In this document: positions 57,919-64,000 of the stretch, one piece after another
How positions within the stretch are numbered: position 1 is the first letter of the stretch
How the letters are laid out: each line of letters begins with the position of its first letter
Origin: an uncultured Pelagibacteraceae bacterium
Lineage (GTDB): Bacteria; Pseudomonadota; Alphaproteobacteria; Pelagibacterales; Pelagibacteraceae
DNA length: 64,000 nucleotides
Assembly (NCBI GenBank): GCA_902625945.1
Contig: CACODG010000005.1
Location: 1 to 64,000 of the forward strand
Reading direction: 5' to 3'
Notes under the pieces: generated by a model
Seen by the model: the letters and a program-made list of their open reading frames with translations, nothing else
The model's database searches: none
Told to the model about the DNA's origin: nothing
Translations under genes and position numbers: made by a program

Positions 57919-58364
57919 TTTAGCAAATTATTCTGCCTTAAAGCCTCAGCAGCGATTATAGCTACACTCATAGCTACATTTAGTGATCTAGTTTTTTTAT
58001 TCATTGGAACTTTGATTTTGTTTTTTAATATTTGATGTACCTCCTTTGGTACCCCTGCACTCTCTTTACCAAATAAAAGCATATCATTTTTTTTAAATTT
58101 AAACTTATAATATTTTTTTTTTGCTTTTGTTGTCATTAAAACTACTCTAGATTTTTTATATTTTCTTAAAAATGACTTGAAGTCATTATGGCGTATAACT
58201 TCACATAAACCTTCATAATCCATAACAACTCTTTTAAACCTTCTATCATTTAAATTAAACCCACATGGTTCTATCAAGTGAATTTTCAAATTTAGGCAAG
58301 CACCCAATCTGATTATTGCCGCCGTATTTTGAGGGATATCAGGTTTGTAAAGAACTATGTGCAT
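57915..58364 (-). CDS. trmL: tRNA (cytidine/uridine-34-2'-O)-methyltransferase
   Basis: SPOUT methyltransferase modifying the wobble position of tRNA-Leu species in E. coli. 149 residues. N-terminal PDIPQNTAAIIRLGACLN, the knot motif LLFGKESAGVPKEVHQ and the end NVAMSVAIIAAEALRQ are clear. It is divergent from petA with 89 bases between starts, which hold several AT-rich -10-like boxes but no clear -35. Confidence 0.95.
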   Translation of the reverse strand: MHIVLYKPDIPQNTAAIIRLGACLNLKIHLIEPCGFNLNDRRFKRVVMDYEGLCEVIRHNDFKSFLRKYKKSRVVLMTTKAKKKYYKFKFKKNDMLLFGKESAGVPKEVHQILKNKIKVPMNKKTRSLNVAMSVAIIAAEALRQNNLLK

Positions 58365-58453
58365 TATTTGAGCATAATTTATGTGTCATTCTGACCCTAG
58401 AAATTTTTATAATATGGTTTTATTTAATAATTACATTATAAGCACTTACATAA

Positions 58454-58975
58454 ATGAGCAAAGAAGAAAAAAAAGTTAATCGGAGAGATTTTATATTTAC
58501 AGCTAGTTATACGGTAGGAGCGGTAGGAATAGGGGCAGTTATTTGGCCAATGATTGATCAAATGAATCCTGATAAAGCTCAACAAGCTTTAGCCACTACA
58601 GAAGTTGACATTAGTAGCATAGAACCTGGTAAGTCCATTACTGTTTTATGGAGAGGTAAGCCAATATTTATAAAAAAAAGGACTTCAGAAGAAATAGCTG
58701 AGGCTAGGGCGGTAAAATTGGACGATTTGCCTGATCCTCAAAAAGATGAAGATAGAGTAAAAGAGGGTAAAGATGAATGGTTAGTCATGTTAGGAGTTTG
58801 TACACATCTTGGATGTGTCCCTTTAAAAGATAAAGGAGACTTCAATGGTTGGTTTTGTCCTTGTCATGGTTCACATTACGATGTATCAGGCAGAATAAGA
58901 AAAGGACCAGCTCCAACAAACATGGAAATACCAAAGTTTGAATTTGTAGACAGTAATACGATTAAGATTGGTTAA
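58454..58975 (+). CDS. petA: Ubiquinol-cytochrome c reductase Rieske iron-sulfur subunit
   Basis: High-potential 2Fe-2S subunit of complex III. 173 residues. A twin-arginine-like start [14 protein letters not shown] precedes the membrane anchor. Cluster ligands lie in CTHLGCVPL and CPCHGSHYD, with the stabilising pair of Cys present. It is first in the petABC operon and overlaps the upstream extension of the petB frame. Confidence 0.98.
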   Translation: MSKEEKKVNRRDFIFTASYTVGAVGIGAVIWPMIDQMNPDKAQQALATTEVDISSIEPGKSITVLWRGKPIFIKKRTSEEIAEARAVKLDDLPDPQKDEDRVKEGKDEWLVMLGVCTHLGCVPLKDKGDFNGWFCPCHGSHYDVSGRIRKGPAPTNMEIPKFEFVDSNTIKIG

Positions 58976-58982
58976 AAAAATT

Positions 58983-60242
58983 ATGAGTGAGCAAGAATAT
59001 ACACCGAAATCTAAAGCCGGAAAATGGTTTAACGATCGTTTGCCATTGCTTACTCTTGGAGCACATCTTACAGATTACCCAACACCTAAAAATCTAAATT
59101 ATTGGTGGACCTTTGGTGGAATTTTAACTTTTTGTTTAATCACTCAAATAGTTACAGGAATTGTTTTAGCAATGCATTACGTCGCTCATGCTGATTTAGC
59201 TTTTGCGAGTGTAGAACACATAATGAGAGATGTAAATTATGGTTGGTTAATAAGATATATTCACAGCAATGGTGCATCTATGTTTTTCCTAGCAGTTTAT
59301 ATTCATATTTTTAGGTCTTTATTTTATGGATCATATAAATCACCAAGAGAAGTAATTTGGATAATTGGTTTGATGATTTATTTATTAATGATGGCTGCAG
59401 CTTTTATGGGTTATGTTTTGCCTTGGGGTCAAATGAGTTTCTGGGGCGCTACAGTAATAACTAATTTATTTAGTGCGATCCCACTAGTTGGAGATAGTAT
59501 AACAACTTGGTTATGGGGAGCATATTCTGTAGATAATCCAACACTAAATAGATTCTTTAGTTTACATTATTTAATTCCATTTTTGATTTTAGGATTAGTA
59601 GTTTTACACATTTGGGCTTTACATGTTCCAGGAAATAATAACCCTGTAGGTATTGATATAAAGAAACCGTCTAAAGATACAGTGCCATTTCATCCTTATA
59701 TTACAATTAAAGACGCTTTTGCACTTTTAGTTTTTATGATCATATTTGCTGGATTTGTATTCTTCACTCCTAATGTTTTGGGACACTCAGACAATTACAT
59801 ACCCGCTAATCCGTTAGTTACACCTGCACACATAGTACCTGAATGGTATTTATTACCATTTTACGCAATTTTAAGATCTGTCCCTGATAAATTAGGTGGT
59901 GTAATTTTAATGTTCAGTGCAATTTTTATTTTATTTGTCCTACCTTGGTTAGATACATCAAAAGTTAGATCGGCTGTTTTTAGACCGATTTATAGACAGT
60001 TCTTTTGGATATTAGTAATAGACGTTCTAATGCTTGGTTATGTTGGTGCGATGCCAGCTGAAGGAATTTACTTAGTATTAGCTAGAGTGGGAACTATTTA
60101 TTACTTCTTACATTTTATAGTAGTCATGCCTGTTGTCGGTTATTTGGAAAAAACAGATCCGATTCCTATGAGCATATCTGAGCCAGTATTAACTGGAGGA
60201 ACAGAACCATCTTTAGCTAGGAAGGTTAATGATAAAGTCTAA
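58983..60242 (+). CDS. petB: Ubiquinol-cytochrome c reductase cytochrome b
   Basis: Eight-helix subunit with two b haems and the quinol sites. From ATG 58983, 419 residues. Haem ligand histidines sit in [12 protein letters not shown] and [10 protein letters not shown] in the first pair of helices and in [12 protein letters not shown] and VLHIWALH in the later one. The Qo motif appears as PEWY in [13 protein letters not shown]. It starts 7 bases after petA and overlaps petC by 14. Confidence 0.98.
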   Translation: MSEQEYTPKSKAGKWFNDRLPLLTLGAHLTDYPTPKNLNYWWTFGGILTFCLITQIVTGIVLAMHYVAHADLAFASVEHIMRDVNYGWLIRYIHSNGASMFFLAVYIHIFRSLFYGSYKSPREVIWIIGLMIYLLMMAAAFMGYVLPWGQMSFWGATVITNLFSAIPLVGDSITTWLWGAYSVDNPTLNRFFSLHYLIPFLILGLVVLHIWALHVPGNNNPVGIDIKKPSKDTVPFHPYITIKDAFALLVFMIIFAGFVFFTPNVLGHSDNYIPANPLVTPAHIVPEWYLLPFYAILRSVPDKLGGVILMFSAIFILFVLPWLDTSKVRSAVFRPIYRQFFWILVIDVLMLGYVGAMPAEGIYLVLARVGTIYYFLHFIVVMPVVGYLEKTDPIPMSISEPVLTGGTEPSLARKVNDKV

Positions 60243-61011
60243 TATAAAACTACTCTTTTTATCTTTTTTGTTACTTATCTCACTTAGACCACTACAAAGT
60301 GCTGAAATGATCGATCCAATTAAAGTGGATTGGAGTTTTAAAGGTTTAACAGGAACTTTTGATAGAGCCTCATTACAGAGGGGTTTTCAAGTATATAAAG
60401 AAGTCTGTGCTTCTTGTCATTCAATGCAATACCTTAGCTATAGAAATCTAGGAGAACCTGGTGGACCTGAGTTTTCAGAACAAGAGGTAAAAGCTATTGC
60501 AGCTAGTTTCGAAATAGAGGATGGTCCAGACTCTCAAGGAGAAATGTTTACTCGACCAGGAAAACCTTCAGATAAATTTAAGAGCCCATACCCTAATGTT
60601 CAGGCAGCAACAGCTGCCAATGGTGGGGCATACCCGCCTGATATGTCAGTTTTAGTCAAAGCAAGAAAAGGAGGAGCTAATTACATTTATTCAGTTCTTG
60701 TTGGTTATGAAGACCCTCCTGCAGGTGTTACTCTTGATGATGGTGTTTATTACAATAAATATATGGCCGGTAATAAGATTAAAATGCCAAATAATTTAAT
60801 GGATGGTTTAGTTGAATATGCAGATGGCACGGAGTCTACGGTTGATCAAATGGCTAAAGATGTAACAACTTTTTTGGCTTGGGCCGCAGAGCCAGAATTA
60901 GAGGAAAGACATAGAACTGGCGTTAAAGTAATTATTTACTTAATTCTTTTAACTATTCTTGTTTATTTAAGCATGAAAAAAATTTGGTCAAGGGTTGACT
61001 CTGAAGTATAA
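60229..61011 (+). CDS. petC: Ubiquinol-cytochrome c reductase cytochrome c1
   Basis: Membrane-anchored c-type cytochrome of complex III. 260 residues with an N-terminal signal peptide (ending about SAEMID). The haem-binding motif is [14 protein letters not shown] (CASCH near residue 60), and the distal Met is probably in [11 protein letters not shown]-terminal anchor ([16 protein letters not shown]) completes it. It overlaps petB by 14 bases and ychF by 24. Confidence 0.97.
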   Translation: MIKSNIKLLFLSFLLLISLRPLQSAEMIDPIKVDWSFKGLTGTFDRASLQRGFQVYKEVCASCHSMQYLSYRNLGEPGGPEFSEQEVKAIAASFEIEDGPDSQGEMFTRPGKPSDKFKSPYPNVQAATAANGGAYPPDMSVLVKARKGGANYIYSVLVGYEDPPAGVTLDDGVYYNKYMAGNKIKMPNNLMDGLVEYADGTESTVDQMAKDVTTFLAWAAEPELEERHRTGVKVIIYLILLTILVYLSMKKIWSRVDSEV

Positions 61012-62058
61012 AACATCTCCATCTTTAACAATATAGTCTTTACCCTCAATTCTAAGTTTACCGTTTTCTTTACATTTTTCAGCACTACCGTATTTTATAA
61101 AATCTTCACAGGTAATAGTTTCTGCTCGTATAAAATTTTTTTCGAAATCTGTGTGAATTACACTGGCTGCCTTAGGAGCTGTTGTATTTTTTTTTATAGT
61201 CCAAGCTCGACTTTCTTCCGGACCAGAAGTAAAAAAAGTATCCAATTTTAAAAGATCATAACCTTCTTTAATAAGTTTATTTATACCAGTTTTATGCAGC
61301 CCAATATCTTGCATAAACATTTCTTTTTCTTTTTTATCTAACCCTGAAAGTTGGTCTTCTATATCAGCACAAATATTAATAACTTTTTCATTTGGATATT
61401 TATCTTTTACCTGATTAGTATATGAATTACCTTTGGATAGATCGTTTTCACCTACATTACAAACAATTATTCTTGGTTTAATACTCAGCAAACCAATACT
61501 TGTGAGAAATTTTTCTTCATCATAGTTGTTAATTTCTACCTCTTTTCCACGATCAAGATTTTTAGTTATTTTCTCTAAAATTTTGATTTCCTTTTCATTA
61601 AGTAATTTTTTTTTGCCTTTTTCTAATTTCTTATGAACAATATCTAAATCAGAGAGAATTATTTCTGTTTTTATGGTTTCTAAATCATCTATGGGATTAA
61701 TCTTTGAATTTACATGGGTAATTTTTTCAGACTCAAAACACCTTACCAAATGTATTATTGCATCAACTTCTCTTATATGGGATAAGAATTTATTACCTAA
61801 TCCCTCACCTTTTGAGGCTCCCTTTACCAAGCCAGCAATATCAACAAACGTAATATTTGTATAAATTTTTTTTTTTGAGTTAGAAAGAGAGGTTAATTTA
61901 TCAAGTCTTTCATCTACTACATCTACAATGCCAATATTAGGGTCAATAGTGCAAAAAGGAAAGTTAGCAGCTTCAGCATTTTTAGAAGCAGTTAATGCAT
62001 TAAACAATGTTGACTTACCGACATTTGGCAGTCCAACTATTCCACATTTAAATCCCAT
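60988..62058 (-). CDS. ychF: Obg-related ATPase YchF
   Basis: P-loop NTPase linked to ribosomes and oxidative stress. 356 residues. G1 motif GLPNVGKSTLFNAL, switch region with PFCTIDPNIG, G3 FVDIAGLVKGASKGEGLGN, and a C-terminal TGS domain. The G4 motif reads NVGE in place of NKxD, the ATP-preferring hallmark of YchF. It overlaps pth by 11 bases, in the order prs-rplY-pth-ychF that is common in bacteria. Confidence 0.97.
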   Translation of the reverse strand: MGFKCGIVGLPNVGKSTLFNALTASKNAEAANFPFCTIDPNIGIVDVVDERLDKLTSLSNSKKKIYTNITFVDIAGLVKGASKGEGLGNKFLSHIREVDAIIHLVRCFESEKITHVNSKINPIDDLETIKTEIILSDLDIVHKKLEKGKKKLLNEKEIKILEKITKNLDRGKEVEINNYDEEKFLTSIGLLSIKPRIIVCNVGENDLSKGNSYTNQVKDKYPNEKVINICADIEDQLSGLDKKEKEMFMQDIGLHKTGINKLIKEGYDLLKLDTFFTSGPEESRAWTIKKNTTAPKAASVIHTDFEKNFIRAETITCEDFIKYGSAEKCKENGKLRIEGKDYIVKDGDVLYFRVNP

Positions 62059-62620
62059 TAAGATTTTGATTAACTTTGCTTGAAAATAAATCTATCTTTT
62101 TATCAATAAGTGTAGGTATTTGTTTTACTATATTCTCAGTAATTTCTTTTATTTTCTCTTCTTCATCTTCTTTGAAATCCTCTAGAACGTGATTATTAAC
62201 CTTTTTTTTTTGCTTTGGATGACCTATTCCAATTCTAACTCTTGAATAATCTTTACCAATAAATTTATCAATTGACTCGATACCATTATGACCTGCGCTG
62301 CTACCTCCGAATTTCGCCTTGATCTTTCCAAAATCAATATCCATATCGTCATGAAAAACTATTACATCTTTCGCATCTATTTTAAAGTAATCAATCAATT
62401 CTTTAATAGCAGTTCCAGAATTATTCATAAACGTTAATGGTTTGATTGCATAAATTTTCTTCTCATCAATGTTACCAGTTGTAAGCAGTCCTTTAAATTT
62501 TGGTTTCTGTTTTGAAAGTTTAAAATGTAGGTTTATGGCGTCTATAATTTTAAAGCCTATATTGTGTCTGGTATTTGTATAATTAGAACCTGGATTTCCT
62601 AATCCAACTAGTAGAAGCAT
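62048..62620 (-). CDS. pth: Peptidyl-tRNA hydrolase
   Basis: Recycles tRNA from stalled peptidyl-tRNA. 190 residues. The catalytic His lies in YTNTRHNIGFKII, with LVGLGNPGSNY at the N-terminus, KPLTFMNNSGTAI, and FHDDMDIDFGKIK plus GGSSAGHNGIESI. Its stop overlaps the ychF start by 11 bases and its start is 5 bases from the rplY stop. Confidence 0.97.
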   Translation of the reverse strand: MLLLVGLGNPGSNYTNTRHNIGFKIIDAINLHFKLSKQKPKFKGLLTTGNIDEKKIYAIKPLTFMNNSGTAIKELIDYFKIDAKDVIVFHDDMDIDFGKIKAKFGGSSAGHNGIESIDKFIGKDYSRVRIGIGHPKQKKKVNNHVLEDFKEDEEEKIKEITENIVKQIPTLIDKKIDLFSSKVNQNLNGI

Positions 62621-62625
62621 ATTAA

Positions 62626-63363
62626 TTATTTCTTTTCAGCAGGTTTTTTTTCTTCAGGTTTTTTCTCTGCGCCGCCTTCTTTTCCTTTTTCCTCTTTTTT
62701 AGCAGCATCTCCATCTTTAGTTGCTGCTTCTGCACCTTCCGCTGGTGTTTCTCCCTCTGCTCCTTCAGCAGGTGTTTCCTCTGCTGGTTTTTCTGGCTCT
62801 TTAATTATTGTTGGAGCTGCGACTGTTGCTACAACGAAATCACGGTCTACAATAGTCGGCAAAACATTTTCAGGTAATTTAACTGAAGAAATCTTTATAC
62901 TAGTCCCAATATCAGTTCCTGTAAGATCAACTACTATCTCATCTGGAATATTTTCAGCTGGACATTTTAATTCAACTTTCCTCCTCACAATATTTAGTAC
63001 ACCTCCTTTTTTTAATCCAGGAGAGTCAGGATGGTTGATAAATTTTACTGGAATCTCTAAGATAATTTTCTTTCCTATTACTATTCTCATAAAATCAATA
63101 TGAATAGGTTCTTCAGAAACAACGTGATAAGCAACCTCCCTTGGTATAACTTTTTCCTTCTTTCCATCTACGTCTAGTTCCAAAACCTTAGATAAGAAAG
63201 TGTCAGAGTTTATTATGCCGGAAATTTCTTTTTTACTTACTGAAATATTTTTGTTTGGATCTTTACCTCCATATAAGATTGCAGGTATCAAACCTTGAGC
63301 CCGTAATTTGCTATTTGAGCCTGATGTTAAATTTTCTCTTTTAATTGCTTTTAGGTTATTCAT
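62626..63363 (-). CDS. rplY: Large ribosomal subunit protein L25/Ctc family
   Basis: 5S-rRNA-binding ribosomal protein of the long (Ctc) type. 245 residues. The N-terminal L25 domain starts RENLTSGSNSKLRAQGLIPA and is followed by a beta-rich TL5 domain with VDLTGTDIGTSIK. The final ~60 residues are low complexity, rich in Ala, Glu, Gly, Lys and Pro (repeated PAEGAE), and use noticeably more G/C than the rest of the window. It is in the prs-rplY-pth-ychF series. Confidence 0.95.
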   Translation of the reverse strand: MNNLKAIKRENLTSGSNSKLRAQGLIPAILYGGKDPNKNISVSKKEISGIINSDTFLSKVLELDVDGKKEKVIPREVAYHVVSEEPIHIDFMRIVIGKKIILEIPVKFINHPDSPGLKKGGVLNIVRRKVELKCPAENIPDEIVVDLTGTDIGTSIKISSVKLPENVLPTIVDRDFVVATVAAPTIIKEPEKPAEETPAEGAEGETPAEGAEAATKDGDAAKKEEKGKEGGAEKKPEEKKPAEKK

Positions 63364-63412
63364 AAGTTTATTGAAAAGCGTATATAACTCAAGATGTATA
63401 CTAAAACAAGTG

Positions 63413-64000
63413 TTAATTGAATAAATCTGATACTGAATTAGAATTAGCTATTCTTTTAATAGCCTCTGACATTAGTGAGGCAATAGATAACACCTCAATT
63501 TTATTATTATTTTTAATTTTTTGTGAATTATCGATTGTATCAGTAATTATCAGTTTCTTGATCTTGGAATTTTTTATCTTTTTAACAGCGTCCCCACTTA
63601 AAACAGCGTGGGTAATGAATACGTAAACTTCGTTTGCTCCATTTTTTTTTAATGCATCAACCGCATTTACTATTGTTCCTCCACTGTCAATTATATCATC
63701 CACAATGATACAAGTTTTGTTTTTTACATTTCCAATAATATTCATTACTTCAGATTTTCCAGGAGACGGTCTTCTTTTATCAATAATAGCTAGATCTGCT
63801 TTGATCCTTGTGGCTAAAGCTCTTGTTCTAGCAACGCCGCCTACATCAGGAGAAACACATATTAATTTTTTACTATTCAATTTTTTTTTAATGTATTTTG
63901 CAAATAATGGAGCTGTATATAAGTTATCAACCGGCATATCAAAAAAACCCTGAATCTGACCTGCATGTAAATCCACAGTTACCACTCTAGTTGCACCAGC
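63413..64000 (-). CDS. prs: Ribose-phosphate pyrophosphokinase (5' part outside window)
   Basis: Makes PRPP for purine, pyrimidine and histidine synthesis. The visible C-terminal ~195 residues run from the window edge to the stop at 63413. The first legible stretch, AGATRVVTVDLHAGQIQGF, and SPDVGGVARTRALATRI are conserved, as is the PRPP loop CIIVDDIIDSGGTIVNA. The N-terminal part with the ATP site lies beyond base 64000. It is the first gene of the minus-strand series that includes rplY, pth and ychF. Confidence 0.96.
   Translation of the reverse strand, partial: AGATRVVTVDLHAGQIQGFFDMPVDNLYTAPLFAKYIKKKLNSKKLICVSPDVGGVARTRALATRIKADLAIIDKRRPSPGKSEVMNIIGNVKNKTCIIVDDIIDSGGTIVNAVDALKKNGANEVYVFITHAVLSGDAVKKIKNSKIKKLIITDTIDNSQKIKNNNKIEVLSIASLMSEAIKRIANSNSVSDLFN

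Overview
The window is a gene-dense, strongly AT-rich stretch of an alphaproteobacterial chromosome. It most likely comes from a streamlined marine SAR11 / 'Candidatus Pelagibacter'-type organism. Visible support: very A/T-biased codons and long A and T runs; almost no intergenic space; alphaproteobacterial markers (split F0 genes with a b' subunit, short HisG with HisZ, CcrM, and families that look like DUF1289, DUF2093 and DUF3035); and a carotenoid-to-retinal gene set (crtI, crtB, crtY, blh). The species assignment is inference. I see no insertion sequence, prophage, CRISPR array or rRNA. There are two tRNAs (His, Gln). No gene-free stretch exceeds 300 bases; the longest is 4428-4665.

Layout. 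1-4427: end of ybaB/ebfC, recR, malate synthase G, accA, a cold-shock protein. 4666-7771: tRNA-His, hisS, hisZ, hisG. 7776-9749: groES-groEL with a heat-shock-type promoter. 9879-16350: HAD hydrolase, ribF, ileS, lspA, a small lipoprotein, pgi. 16343-18163: rsmD and purD. 18392-24053: a lipid A/LPS module (msbA, waaA, lpxK, an LpxL-type acyltransferase) behind ubiA. 24107-28303: small membrane and Fe-S proteins, quinone oxidoreductase, pirin, a dehalogenase-like HAD protein, a CDGSH protein, rsmE. 28355-35681: aa3-type cytochrome c oxidase with its assembly factors, including a 37-residue protein at 31701-31814, then thrC and a peroxiredoxin. 35674-48149 (minus strand): one packed directon of 15 genes: a DUF721/DciA protein, a DsbA-like protein, smc, atpI-B-E-F'-F, crtI, crtB, crtY, blh, ispH, thrB, rnhA. 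48144-57091: mutY, an FAD monooxygenase, ccrM, rnhB, uracil-DNA glycosylase, a TPR protein, ispE, tRNA-Gln, CCA-adding enzyme, greA. 57094-64000: hemF, trmL, the cytochrome bc1 operon, ychF, pth, rplY, and the start-truncated prs.

How the genes work together. Complex III (petABC), complex IV (ctaC/D/E plus assembly), ATP synthase F0, haem and quinone steps (hemF, ctaB, ubiA) and retinal synthesis (crtIBY, blh, supplied with C5 units by ispE and ispH) together cover respiratory and probably rhodopsin-assisted proton-motive-force chemistry. The rhodopsin gene and crtE are not in the window.

Main points for a second look: (1) membrane F0 genes and retinal-synthesis genes share one uninterrupted directon; (2) seven genes (accA, hisZ, ileS three times, pgi, lpxL-like, waaA, pirin) are broken by single-base indels at A/T runs. 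Most look like sequence errors, but polymerase slippage is an alternative; (3) a 28-base near-palindrome with two GANTC sites sits in the ccrM leader; (4) SMC is short and has no visible hinge; (5) tRNA-His lacks G-1/C73 and sits 4 nt ahead of a divergent hisS; (6) genes share start or stop codons on opposite strands.
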